Positions 50,101 through 60,245 of a stretch of DNA of 64,000 nt are shown here, piece by piece (the first letter of the stretch is position 1; the number at the start of each line of letters is the position of its first letter). The stretch is from Urechis unicinctus (lineage: Eukaryota; Annelida; Polychaeta; Xenopneusta; Urechidae): positions 23,571,106-23,635,105 of the forward strand of contig CM067344.1 of the NCBI GenBank assembly GCA_034190875.2, written 5' to 3'. A program made the translations under genes and the position numbers. Below the pieces are notes generated by a model. The model was not told where the DNA came from, did no database searches, and saw only the letters and a program-made list of their open reading frames with translations.

Positions 50101-51159
50101 CTCCGGGAAACTGCCACTTCATTCACCACGTCTTGCCTCATCGAAGATGAGCGCCGCAACACTCTGCGGGATGCACTGATTTGTCTCTGCATAGACCTTA
50201 GGCCGCTCGATGGCCCCATGGCAGTTATTCGCACTGATCCAGCGCCTGGCTTCAAATCACTCGTCAATGACGAGCTCCTCCGACGTCACAGGCTGTCCAT
50301 CGAACTTGGGCGGGTGAAAAACCTCAACAAAAACCCTGTGGCGGAAAAGGCTGTCCGCGAACTTATCGATGAGTTGCTCCGCCAGGACCCCATGGGTGGT
50401 GCCATCTCTCCTGTGACCCTTTCTGTTGCTACCTCATGCCTCAATTCACGCATTCGTTCCCGTGGACTCTCAGCCCGTGAAATGTGGTACCAGCGTGACC
50501 AGTTCACTAACCACCAGATACCCTTCACCGATCAACATCTTATTTTGGAGCAGCAGCGTCTTCGCACAGCCAATCACCCTCATAGTGAGCATGCTAAGGC
50601 CCTTGGTAAGATGTCCCCTCTCGACACCGCCGTCGAGATCGGTGACCTCGTGTACCTCCACGCTGACCGCAACAAGACACGCAGTCGCAATCGCTACCTA
50701 GTTGTCTCCATCGAAGGCGTTTGGTGTAACGTTCGGAAGTTTGTGGGCAACCAACTCAGGAGTACTTCTTATCGCGTGAACCGCTCGGAGTGCTATAAGG
50801 TGCCCACTTCGTCCCACGTTGTTCCTCCCCCATCCTGCAGCCCAGACACCGAGGATGACACTGAGGACCATGACCCCGTCCTGACACCCAGTCCTCCCGA
50901 TCCTCCGGACATACCAAGCAAGCTTTCAACACCTGCTATGACCGCTCCTGAGGAACCCTGTTCTGTGCCTTATCCACCTGAGGCCCATCTTGAATCGCCC
51001 CCACTACCGCCAGTAGTTGTTTCACAGGACCACGACGCTCTTCGCGCTTACATCGTCCTCCCAAGTACCTGGATGACTATGTTACGGACTAATTACTACG
51101 TTCTCCTGTTGGATTGTGTTTTTGCTCGTTTTGATGAATATTTATATGGGGCAGAATAA
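47113..51159 (+). CDS. pol: Retrotransposon 3 Pol: protease, reverse transcriptase, RNase H, integrase
   Basis: An open frame of over 1,330 codons. Aspartic protease shows TIDSGATGNMI (active Asp near residue 64 counted from 47,161). RT shows FLVKKSNGGFRLV, DLTNAFYQIPL and the catalytic IADD box at about residues 513-516. RNase H follows (VTDGAVKSHGIGATL, ILTDSKPCVQAY). Integrase has an H-H-C-C zinc region (HQLKSIVH, GCHQCA) and D-D-E at about residues 969, 1026 and 1062 (35 residues between the last two). A Pro-rich tail follows. RT and integrase motifs diverge from standard gypsy consensus (IADD, TDPAPGF), pointing to a distinct lineage. Codon use is GC-rich compared with the surroundings. 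Confidence 0.9.
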   Translation, partial: FLSECTYLPEHDRKYIVRARHVADIFDDQPTDIESDHERDSCTSIPTPHVEAPAALRVQINQSPYMDMFYGHHTTRVTIDSGATGNMIRASTAKRLGAHITESSQSAHQADGSSPLTITGETRLRLTRDNHTFMFEGLVVDNLDVDILAGTPFMSVNDIAIRPAKRLITLGNGSAITYGSPKEPSTSNAVRRAHVLRAPSPSTTVWPGEFIELTLPKDISNDELFALEPRTDTARARPDQSSRLWPPPDIFTSVAGRIRIPNSSTEPQILKRNEHFCQVRPVFTPSPSPDVVQQSMPSHVTPKLRPAIAQLHSHSASLDPDHNLPDDTRALFSSLMAEFDYVFDPEYKGYNGASGPFEAVVNMGPVQPPQRKGRLPQYARDKLLELQQKFDELEKNGVFARPEDIGISVENLNPSFLVKKSNGGFRLVTAFADVGRYSKPQPSLMPDVNSTLRLIAQWKYIIATDLTNAFYQIPLSNASMKYCGVATPFRGIRVYTRSAMGMPGSETALEELMCRVLGDLLRDGVVAKIADDLYCGGDTLDSLLTNWRRVLHTLYTNGLRLSAKKTVICPTTTTILGWIWSSGTLHASPHRIASLSTCAIPERVSALRSFIGAYKVLARVLPNCASILSPLDTVIAGRKSTDSIVWSDESRSAFKNAQSALSASRTITLPRPTDQLWIVTDGAVKSHGIGATLYVTRQDKLCLAGFFSAKLRGRQPMWLPCEVEALSIAASTKHFSPYLIQSTRNASILTDSKPCVQAYEKLCRGEFSSSPRVSTFLSTVSRYQATVRHLAGSANIPSDFASRNAPACLNPPCQICSFVQRTEESVVLRVSAQDILTGKIKLPFTSRAAWSAIQSECPDLRRTRAHLMQGTRPSKKVTNAKDVKRYLQVASLAKDGLIVVRRDVPLAPTRECIVVPRQIQLDHPSSHQLKSIVHRYFFALDMDKSIDTVTTGCHQCAALRTVPSTIQLQSSSDPPDALGFSFAADVIKRNRQLILVLRETATSFTTSCLIEDERRNTLRDALICLCIDLRPLDGPMAVIRTDPAPGFKSLVNDELLRRHRLSIELGRVKNLNKNPVAEKAVRELIDELLRQDPMGGAISPVTLSVATSCLNSRIRSRGLSAREMWYQRDQFTNHQIPFTDQHLILEQQRLRTANHPHSEHAKALGKMSPLDTAVEIGDLVYLHADRNKTRSRNRYLVVSIEGVWCNVRKFVGNQLRSTSYRVNRSECYKVPTSSHVVPPPSCSPDTEDDTEDHDPVLTPSPPDPPDIPSKLSTPAMTAPEEPCSVPYPPEAHLESPPLPPVVVSQDHDALRAYIVLPSTWMTMLRTNYYVLLLDCVFARFDEYLYGAE

Positions 51160-51354
51160 TCCCCAGGGCCAGAGGGCAGTCCATCACTATGACGGCTCTA
51201 TGTTGCGTTCCTCGTATTCTGTTTGTGGCTGGACATCCGTCCATTGTTTCTTTGACCTCAAACATTTTAACTGCTGACCTTTCATCATGTAGTGTTCTCT
51301 GTTTAAGGGATTTCATTCCCCTCTTTCATTTGTCTAAGCGAAAGAAAAGTAGTC

Positions 51355-51536
51355 GCGCCAGTAGTTGTTATAGCGCCCTCTTGCGAGGGTTTCTTTCGTG
51401 TTCTGTTTACTTCGCCATTTTGGTTGTTGCGATTCACTCCGTCTTCAATAAAGGTTAAAGGTCCTTGGATAAGCATTCTAATTGGTATTCTGCTGTGGCT
51501 ACTTTGTGTTGTTGCATCCCTCTTCTTACCTTGGCG
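51355..51536 (+). mobile_element. 3' LTR of retrotransposon 3
   Basis: Identical by eye to the 5' LTR and preceded by a purine tract. Confidence 0.9.
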
Positions 51537-51556
51537 CAGAGCTCCTTGAATACTTG

Positions 51557-52648
51557 CACTCTTAACCCAATCTAGTCAAAATGACTAGCTAACCTGGTCA
51601 CCCAGCTATCGAAGTTAGTCAAACTCTGTAACGACTAATCACATGGTCAAATCGACTAAGCAACATAGTCACAATGACTAGCAAGGCTGGTCAGGTGTTG
51701 TTTGACTAGTTACCTAGTTAATTTGACCACCCTGAGAGCGTTATCTTCTCTTTGTTGGGAGACCGCGATGCGCGGATCACAAGGGTTGGTTACATAACCA
51801 CAGATGCGCGCTGCGTCATACCGGAAGCTTGACCTTTGCGGCGGTTCTTTAACCAGTTGCTGCGGGAAATTGGAAATCTTCAGTTGAAATGTTCTGACAA
51901 TCGCCTCCATACTATTAGGTGAGAATATTAAATAGTTTACTGTATTTTTGTATGTATTGTCGTGTACCATAGCTGGTATCAGTACTAATGAGCGCTTAGC
52001 TTCAACCATAAGTCTACTATGTGTTTTAGAATGTCGCAACGCAACAAGACACCAGCAATAACATCTGTTGAAGAAGCTGTGGATGTAACAGAGGTCATGG
52101 CCATGGGCATGCTGATGGCCGCCATTAATGTGTTTATGTGCCTTACCACATATCGACCAAAAAGACGTTTCGTTATGTACAGAAGGTCATGCTGGTCGTT
52201 GATGATGAGGCTAAAGACCCAGTTGATGCGAAGCTTCTTTGTATTAGGGCTAGTATTAACAAGGTCATGCATGTATGTGTTTATTTACAATAAAGTCTTC
52301 TTGCGTTGCATATTATTTTGTCTAACTTGTTTTTACACTGGTTCTTACATTAATCATAGTCAAACTGACCTTCATTCATAGTCAAACTGACCAAATCTTC
52401 TAGTCGGTCTGACTAAGTACAATAGTCATTACTACTTACGCTATAGTCAATTTGACTAATGAGATAGTCATAGTGACTAATAGATTAGTCATACTGACCA
52501 CTCTTTACTTGACTAGGTAGATTAGTCATTTTGACCAATCAATATTTGACTAACTGTATTAGTCAAATTGACTAACACATTAGTCGTTTGGTGGACAGTC
52601 AATATGACTAGCCAAGTTAGTCAAGTTGACTAGATTACATTAAGAGTG
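51557..52648. mobile_element. 1.1-kb non-autonomous TIR element with TAGTCA/TGACTA subterminal repeats
   Basis: The ends are inverted: CACTCTTAACCCAATCTAGT at the left and, reverse-complemented, CACTCTTAATGTAATCTAGT at the right. About 170 bp on the left and 320 bp on the right are packed with TAGTCA...TGACTA palindromic pairs. It interrupts the old repeat also seen intact near 58,890, so the insertion limits are well supported. The flanks allow only a 2-bp TG duplication. Internal frames (for example 52,019-52,381, 120 codons) do not resemble a transposase. CACT ends with dense subterminal repeats recall CACTA/EnSpm elements. Confidence 0.75.
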
Positions 52649-52790
52649 TGGCCGCTTGAGAGTACAAGTATTCAGTGCACTGCTTATCCGGCGTTGAGGG
52701 AATTAAAGCAAACACTGATTGAGTTAGAAGAGTAGCTGACTTCTTAAGAAGTGCCATTAAAATTTATTCGTAGGTCAAATAGCGTTTAGT

Positions 52791-53860
52791 CATGTAACCT
52801 TTTGGATCCCTCAAACATTTACATTCCTCGCTTATTGAATCTTGCCAATCGGTTGATAATTAACAACCTGCTTTAACTGATTAGCGTGTAGATTTTCTCA
52901 GCGCATACATGAGAACGCAATAGAGGCTGCCGACAAGCAAATCATATCGAGATTTGCTGAAATGATAACGTTTATGAGGAATAAAACTGGGTTTTCTTTC
53001 ATGAGGGCGATGAATGCAAATCGAAACTAAGTACACCCCACAATTTTGATAGATGAAAAACCATCCATTGACACTTGCGCGATTTTAGGAAATGCACACT
53101 TAAATTGACAAGGCATTCACTACCAATCTGAACGTCTTGTTGGAAACGTCCAAGAAAAACCGCACAACCGCACGTGCAATACAGATTTGATCTAATATTA
53201 TCAGTAGCAGCGTTAGCCGAATCGTAAAATTTAATGGATGTTGTTGACTTCACTTCCGGTTATGGACGCATCAAATAATCGAGAGGTTATAAAATGGTCA
53301 ATATCGGGTCAATAGACCGAAAAATAGGCCAGCTGTTATATCTTATGGATTTGTCCTGTACAGAAAGCATTAAAGTTAAAACGAAACTGAAATTGGAAAT
53401 TTTAACGCCCTTTCTCCGTCGTAAATGGTCGTATCGTAGCCCATTTTATTCCTTTATTCTGACTTAATAACTTTCCCATGTTCCAGATTATTTTCTCATA
53501 AACTAAGCTAAAAAAAGTAGTGACAGGAAAATTTAAAGCAAAATTTATAAAAGATATTGGACGGATTTGATCACCCACCTATTGCATGTCAGACAAATGC
53601 GCTACCGCTACCCTGTCCTACGAGCTCTTCAGTATGACAATAATCAGTATCACTCAACTGTACTGCATTTAGCATTACCACCTCACCGATGACTAACACG
53701 TGCGTAATATCAATTTGAAAAGTGAAAAAATAAATATGGCCAAAAATGGCATCAAATTCAAAAGCGAATGGGTGTTAGACTTTACTGTCTGGATATGTAC
53801 ATTTCTCCCCCGTCTGTGCGTAATATTCATGAAAGTCGTCAAAGTTCGCCGAGTTCCCTC
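52791..53860. repeat. Interspersed repeat with a tRNA-like module
   Basis: The block at 53,490-53,640 is colinear with 62,345-62,475 (AAGCTAAAAA, AGGAAAAT, CATGTCAG, GCTAC). Reverse-complemented, it shows a tRNA-like order: GGTAGCGGTAGCGCA (A-box region) and TGATCAAATCC (B-box region). No coding signal is seen. Confidence 0.45.
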
Positions 53861-53864
53861 ATAT

Positions 53865-54819
53865 ACCTAGAGGTAGCCGCGCACGACGGTAATATAAATA
53901 TATACCGTCGTGATTGAGGATATGTGGGTCGTGTGGCAATTTTTGTATTTCGCGTGCATATAGCTTCTCATCAATGTTGTGTACTTACGTAAATATATAT
54001 GTCGACAAATAAGATGAATATCCGCTAAACCGGACTATTTTGGTTATCGACTGTCTCGTGATTATTTAGCAATTGTCAAATGAACTTTTAGAATTACAAC
54101 TTTCGTTCACGGCAGCCCCAGTTTTGGAGATATGACGTCACATTACGCAGTTTCATTTTCACTCGCCATGTGGCTGCAGGTCCCGGGGGAGGGGGCACTT
54201 AAGTATAAAGAGGTAGTATACATGTGTCGGGGTAGGTTTTTTTCGGCCTCCCGACGGGTTTTGTTGACCTCATAATTGTAGGATGGGGTATGCTCTTGCC
54301 ATTTTTACCTTGTATGACGGGTACAGGTTTTTGAGATGCCGGGGCACACCCCTACGCAGGACAAGGCCAAGTGCCCCCTCCAGACTGCGGGAATCAATAA
54401 GTGTTATCTTTTTTTAAATGTCAATGTGATATCGTTGAATACATATCGCCCTTCAAAGTAGATATTTCCAAAAGATAATCATTGACAAAATGACACATAT
54501 ACTTAAATAATAAAATTCAGAAAGAAAAAGTTCGCTTGCGAAGAACCTTGTCTGCGCTTGCGCGCAGAAACCGATCTTGTCGTTCAAAATAAACATGAAC
54601 TTTTCAGAATTTGTGTGGCTGGATTAAATCGCCTTTGACGAAATCTCACACGTAAACTAACTCAACTTGTTAATATGCATTCAATTATGTGAAAAATTAT
54701 TCTTCATATGTACGTGTCTGTAATAATCGTGTATTATTGGAACTCATGTATTGTCGCGCCGCATTTGGTTACGATCATCGCACAACGTTAATAAACGTCG
54801 TGCACGGCTAACCTAGAGG
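53865..54819. mobile_element. 937-bp TIR element with perfect 9-bp target duplication
   Basis: ACCTAGAGG occurs at 53,865-53,873 and again at 54,811-54,819. Between them the ends are inverted (TAGCCGCGCACGACG at the left; TAGCCGTGCACGACG reverse-complemented at the right). Each end carries a subterminal hairpin (CACGACGGTA...TACCGTCGTG at 53,882-53,912; a similar CACGACGTT...AACGTTGTG at the other end). There is no transposase. Duplication length fits Mutator-like or hAT/Merlin-type elements. A MITE (54,188-54,381) is nested within. Confidence 0.8.
54188..54381. mobile_element. MITE-like repeat, copy 2 (nested)
   Basis: 194 bp with exact 13-bp terminal inverted repeats GGAGGGGGCACTT / AAGTGCCCCCTCC. 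The body matches copy 1 at 1,485-1,862. No target duplication was identified. Confidence 0.75.
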
Positions 54820-55400
54820 CCTCTTGCTGTACAGTTTTACAGATCTATTCGTTTCTGTCTGGTGCGTTCGTCGGTGTAACAAAAGATATGCAAGTTTTGG
54901 CAAGTTGACAGACGCGCATGGCGTCTGGATTTCTCATTGAAAACATGTTCCTCAAGAGGTAACAAGATCACGATTAAAAGAAGATCAACGTTTCGTGGTC
55001 GTTGGGCGTAAAAGACCATTTCAGAAGTTACACATTTGCTTGGTTAGCAACTTACCCGCGGGCACCAGCGCTGCCTCTTTCTCTTCTGTGTGGCCGATAA
55101 TGTCGCACGCACGAGGTGTCACTTACATTGATATGTATCTACATACATACTCATTAATCTCTACAGCTTCTGTTTGATCTCTGAGGGTGTTCTTATAAGT
55201 CAGGCTTCAATCGAATTAATCAAGCGCATAATTTTAGCGTCCAGGTCGGGAAGCAGATTACCTGAAGAAAGGGGAAACAGGACATTGTGTCAAGATTGGG
55301 TTAAAAGGATTCCATTGATGACAGCATGAATGAGCGACTGAGTGCACAAGTGGGTTAAGAAATAAGTAATCAGCCACCAAATGAAAATGTGTGTTAGGGA
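54820..55400. other. Gene-free stretch
   Basis: No coding or repeat signal recognised. Confidence 0.3.
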
Positions 55401-55419
55401 GAGAGCGAGTAACTAAGTG

Positions 55420-55850
55420 CAAGTGATTGAGTGAGTGAATGAGTGAGTGAGTGAGTGAGTGAGTGAGTGAGTGAGTGAGTGAGTGGATGAGTTGGTAGCT
55501 AAGTGTGAGTGAGTTAGTGAATGAGTGAGTGGGTGAATGAGTGAGTAAGAAGTTAAGTTTGAGTGAGTGAGTGAGCGACTGGTGAGTGGATATTTAAGTG
55601 TAAGTTGGTGAGTAGTTACGTGTAAGTGAGTGAGTGGGTGAGTGGGTGAGTGAGTGAGTGAGTGAGTGAGTGAGTGAGCGAGCGACTTGATGAGTGAGTT
55701 AGTGAGTTGTTAAGTGGATAGTTAAGTATGGATGAGGGAGTGAGTTGGTGAGTGGTGAGTGGGAACGTAAGTGTGAGTCAGTGAGGGAGTGAGCGAGTTA
55801 ATGAGTGAATTATTGAGTAGTTAATTGGGTAGTTATGTATGAGTGAGGTT
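55420..55850. repeat. Degenerate (GTGA)n tetranucleotide repeat
   Basis: Long runs of GAGTGAGT interrupted by substitutions such as GTTGGTAGCTAAGTG. Confidence 0.9.
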
Positions 55851-56680
55851 CAAGTAAGTCATTGTGATTCACTTAGTAACAGGGCGATAGTCAGTTAATT
55901 ATTGTCATGAATTTAGAAACAGGACGTGGCTCGCTTAGTCATTCCAGTATCTGAACTTAAGCTGCCAACATCCAATATTCTGAAGCTCCCTAATTTAACT
56001 ACTTTACATATTGCGAAGAACTATCACAAATTATTAAATAACACCCTCAATAAACCCTTATCGCAACCATTAATATCACAAAAATCACCGCAAGCTTATA
56101 ACACACGTAGTACCTACAAACAGGACACAATATATGGAATTCAAAAAAGTCATCTATACAATCTCAAATAAATCTGAAATCAATCACTAGGCTTTACAAA
56201 AAACACAGTTACTTACAGCCATTAAAGAAGGGGATGGGGGGGGGGTACAACTTACCCGTTTTTATTATTTCTTTCTCTTTCCTATACGATAGATCTGCTC
56301 ATGCGTTCTTACGCTTTTGTTGATTTGAACTGCTATGTTATGGTGTTGTTTTTCTGTGCTCGGTGAGTTACAGTCTTTCTGACTTCTACTACTATTCAAG
56401 TCCTGTTCGTCACAGGAAACAACACCATTCTGAGCGCATACTATATACATTCCTTTGGTGCTATTCAGTTTGTGTCCTCTAGATCTCTTTCTCTCTCTCT
56501 CCCCCACCCCCTATTATTAAACTGTTTACGCCCTCAAAAGGTCGTCCGGTGTGCATGAAATGGGACAACGCTGGGCGAGTTAACCGCAGAGGCTTTTTCA
56601 AACTCAAAGGAATCTAGAGAGCAGGCGCTTTGAGCGATGTTGTTTCCTTTGTCAGAAGTCCATGACCAATGGGACCATCG
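55851..56680. other. Gene-free stretch
   Basis: An 81-codon plus-strand frame at 55,926-56,171 lacks recognisable motifs. A G-run is at about 56,229-56,246. Otherwise nothing. Confidence 0.3.
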
Positions 56681-56683
56681 CTC

Positions 56684-57412
<729 letters not shown>

Positions 57413-58505
57413 GATGATGATTAAATTCAATTTTTTTAATATATGCTATATCCTGAAATAATTCATTATTATATTGTTATTCAAAATAATCAAGAATACA
57501 TGTTACATTACTACATTATAAAATCATACATCTGCACAGGCACCCCATCAACCGACAATGCAGCTTGTTGATTCGGTGGAGGTTCGGGTGACAAATCAAT
57601 TACCATTCAATCGGGAAATCTAGACGGCCGTTTATGTCATGGCCGATCATCTTTATTTTAGAATCGTTAACCATAAATATCGTTTGGGAAAAGCATTTAA
57701 AGTTAGTTTGCACTACACCGCTTTATTGCGTACCTTACAGGCGACGCTTGACATCAGCCCGTGTTACACCATGTTTACTACTTTTGTCAACATCAAAAAT
57801 TCCTGAATATCTCCACTGAGATCAAACGATTTCATGCATATGTGGCAGAAGCGGGTTTTCGCGCCAAACTGCTTCCCGCTCTAGGTGGGGGGTCTGAGTC
57901 GCGCAGTAAATGATGGGTGATATATTTTGTTCATTGGATGCACTTGTGAATTAATGTACTTTTGTATTGATGTTTCCTGTGTAGGTATAATGATGTTTCC
58001 TGTGTACATTGATGTTTCCTGTGTTTTATATAATGTATAACTTGTTTAGTATTATTATGTCTATGCATTTATTATGATGTTAACATTCCACATTGATAAC
58101 CGCGTGATCACGTGACCTTGTATATATAACCTGTTTATAGCATTTTCGCAGCTGAAATAAAGACTAGTAGTTTTGTCACGAAAGCCTTCTTGGAGTTTTA
58201 TTGGTGAGTTCCATTAAGTGGAACCATATTGCGGGTATTCGAGTCAGTCAGAGATGTTGTGGAGGTCCAGTAAAGCGGGACCTATAAACGGCACCATATT
58301 CGACTGTCTTGTATTATTGCCAATAGATGTGGCTGAATCAGAACTGGTTAAGATAACGGAAAGTCTGATAACGATCCCCTTTCGCTATTTGAACCCTACC
58401 ACTCGCACGCTACACATACATAAACTGAATGATTACAACAGGGAACAATTCTCCATTGCATGTATAGTTAAGAATCTACATTTTTAGTATGTGTTCTTGA
58501 GTAAG
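57413..58505. other. Gene-free stretch
   Basis: A triple TGATGTTTCCTGTGT motif at 57,968-58,024 and AATAAA at about 58,156 could be part of a solo LTR; no ends are definable. No gene seen. Confidence 0.3.
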
Positions 58506-58509
58506 TTAT

Positions 58510-59010
58510 GTATGTCGGCACGTTAGAGCAGTAGAAGGTTCTATGCAACATTACAGCGCAAAAATATATTGTTTGTGCAGCCTAACATACTCGCTCTGGT
58601 CATATAATAGATGCAAGTGGCAGTTAAAACAGTTATTAATTCCCCCAAGTATTTATTATTCAGCGACGGTTCATTCAATGGATGGAAACAACATCACCTT
58701 TATCGCAGGTATAATGCTATATGCAGTGCTGTAATATAGCGTGTAATCTATACTCACTACAACACACACAACCTATCAGATGATAAATATGAAACTAATT
58801 TGCGAAATAAACTCAAATATTTAGTCACGACTTATCCTGTTGGGTATTGGCAGGAAGCTATAAACTCTTTGATAGAGCTCTTTGAATAAAGGGCCACTTG
58901 AGAGTTCAAGTATTCGGTGCACTTTTTTTAGACGTTGCGCGGATTTGACCATACATTGAATAAGTTAAAAGAGTAGCTGACTTCTGAAGAAGTGCCATCA
59001 AAATTTAGTC
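58510..59010. repeat. Old interspersed repeat, copy B (uninterrupted)
   Basis: Preserves the unoccupied target of both insertions seen in copy A: CTCTTTGATAGAGCTCTTTGAATAAAGGGCCACTTGAGAG in two parts at about 58,865-58,903. A third, weaker relative lies at 62,500-62,690. Confidence 0.8.
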
Positions 59011-59381
59011 ATTTTTATTTATTGGAAAAGTTACTGGCGACAATCTGAAGTGCTGTTAGCCAAAATTTTTATTGAACCATAGTAAAAGTGTATTAGGAAA
59101 ATAGCTATTTACATTTTAGTCTCAGTATTCACTTGTATATATAGCCTTCATAAAAAGAGTATTTCAGGCATATATGAAATAGATGCAGAAGAATGTTTTC
59201 AAAATTTATGCTGCAAATAAGAGATTATACTTCCAGGCCATTTAATGAACCATCCAAACAGTACATGAGATTATTTGTAATTTTACTTAATTATCTATCG
59301 CAGAAAACAAACTTCTGAACACTATAAACTGTTTTATAGATATGTAACATGAAACAGATATTCTCAATTCTAGCTGAAATA

Positions 59382-59492
59382 TTAGAGGGGATCGTCTCTG
59401 GTTTTCCCAGTTTGATGGCCATGTAGCTCAGCTCCCGACTGAGGAGGCATGAAGATTTTTAGGTGAACAAACTCTTCGTTTCCAACATGCAC
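59382..59492 (-). CDS. Stefin exon 3
   Basis: 36 codons and a TAA at 59,382-59,384 (VHVGNEEFVHLKIFMPPQSG ... TRDDPL). A possible AATAAA signal lies at 59,068-59,073 on this strand. Confidence 0.9.
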   Translation of the reverse strand: MHVGNEEFVHLKIFMPPQSGAELHGHQTGKTRDDPL

Positions 59493-60245
59493 CTGAATCC
59501 ACAAGGCATACTCACATTTTTAACAATATTGACAGAAAAAAAGCCCATTTATTAGGAGGTTGACTGAAAACATGTTATGGATGAGCCAAATTACCGGGTG
59601 TATAGCAATTTATGGGACCAGGCAATTGGGTCTGAATTTCTTGCGTACCTTGACAAAATAGTTTATGCCGTAAACCACCCGGCTTGAGAAGAGTACAGCT
59701 GTGAATTCTGGATAAGTTACACCGGTTTTGGCTTCTAAGTTCCCTCTCACCTAAATCATACACAATAATATTTGACAGGATATTACAGTGCCCTTGGTCA
59801 TAAGATGACAAAACTTTCCATGAGAACTGACAAAAGTTGATAATAGCACAAAAAATTATTTATTGTGGTTTGCTATCCATAAAGTTACCAAAGAGACTAT
59901 TTGCTATTTCCATTACACCTAAAAAATAATTAAGCAAGGAATGAAAATGAGAAGCTGTGCATGAAGAGTGAACTTGGCCTCGTATGCTGCAATGTGAAGT
60001 GATATTCTGATCCACACTCAACGTTAAAGTGATCCACACTCAACTCAACGTGACAGAAAATTCAATTCTTTGAGCGTGTTTACAGAGCTGTTGATAGTGT
60101 AACACATATAACGTACTGACCCGATGAGACTAGAGTGAAAGAAGATTTTAATAGGAGTTATAATCACTTATCCACTTACCGCGTCCACAAGTGCCTGCAC
60201 TTCCGCATCAGCAGCAGCGGGTTCGCTGAGTCCTCCACACTTCAT
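59382..60245 (-). CDS. Stefin (cystatin A/B-type cysteine protease inhibitor), three exons, 92 residues
   Basis: Exons 60180-60245, 59649-59750 and 59382-59492 join in phase 0 with consensus splice sites (GCG|GTAAGT, AAG|GTACGC; acceptors GATTTAG and GATTCAG). There is no signal peptide, as in cytosolic stefins. The N terminus has the glycine pair near MKCGGLSEP, then AEVQALVDAVRGNLE. The inhibitory loop reads RVVYG followed by INYFVK, against QVVAG in typical stefins, so the leading Gln is Arg. VHVGNEEFVHLKIF and a shortened C terminus follow. Exon lengths of 22 and 34 codons agree with my recollection of vertebrate CSTB. The product should bind papain-like cathepsins; the altered loop makes strength uncertain. 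Confidence 0.9.
59649..59750 (-). CDS. Stefin exon 2
   Basis: 34 codons (VRGNLEAKTGVTYPEFTAVL ... NYFVK) with the first hairpin loop RVVYG. Confidence 0.9.
60180..60245 (-). CDS. Stefin exon 1
   Basis: 22 codons from the ATG at 60,245, ending QALVDA at GCG|GTAAGT; contains the N-terminal Gly-Gly trunk of the inhibitor. Confidence 0.88.

Larger units (their letters stand above)
45835..51536 (+). mobile_element. Young Ty3/gypsy-like LTR retrotransposon 3 with 182-bp LTRs
   Basis: The LTRs at 45,834-46,015 and 51,355-51,536 read as identical over 182 bp, implying recent insertion. The LTR ends are CGCCA...TGGCG inverted repeats rather than TG...CA. The primer site TGGTGGCAGCGGT (tRNA-Leu type) begins at 46,016 and a purine tract AAGCGAAAGAAAAG (51,337-51,350) precedes the 3' LTR. 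The flanks support a short CAG target duplication: GACAG before and CAGAGCTC after, against ATAGAGCTC at the unoccupied relative near 58,880. The domain order protease-RT-RNase H-integrase is gypsy-like. Confidence 0.9.
45426..52790. repeat. Old interspersed repeat (copy A), split by two insertions
   Basis: Segments 45,426-45,834, 51,537-51,556 and 52,649-52,790 together are colinear with the uninterrupted copy at 58,510-59,010, for example ATATTGTTTGTGCAGCCTA, AGCTATAAACTCTTTGA, CTTGAGAGT(A/T)CAAGTATTC and AGAGTAGCTGACTTCT. A young LTR element and a TIR element occupy the gaps. Confidence 0.8.

Noticed and set aside
52019-52381. 120-codon frame inside the TAGTCA element as a transposase
   Set aside because: Too short, with no catalytic triad or DNA-binding motif; the YRPKRRF string alone is not evidence.
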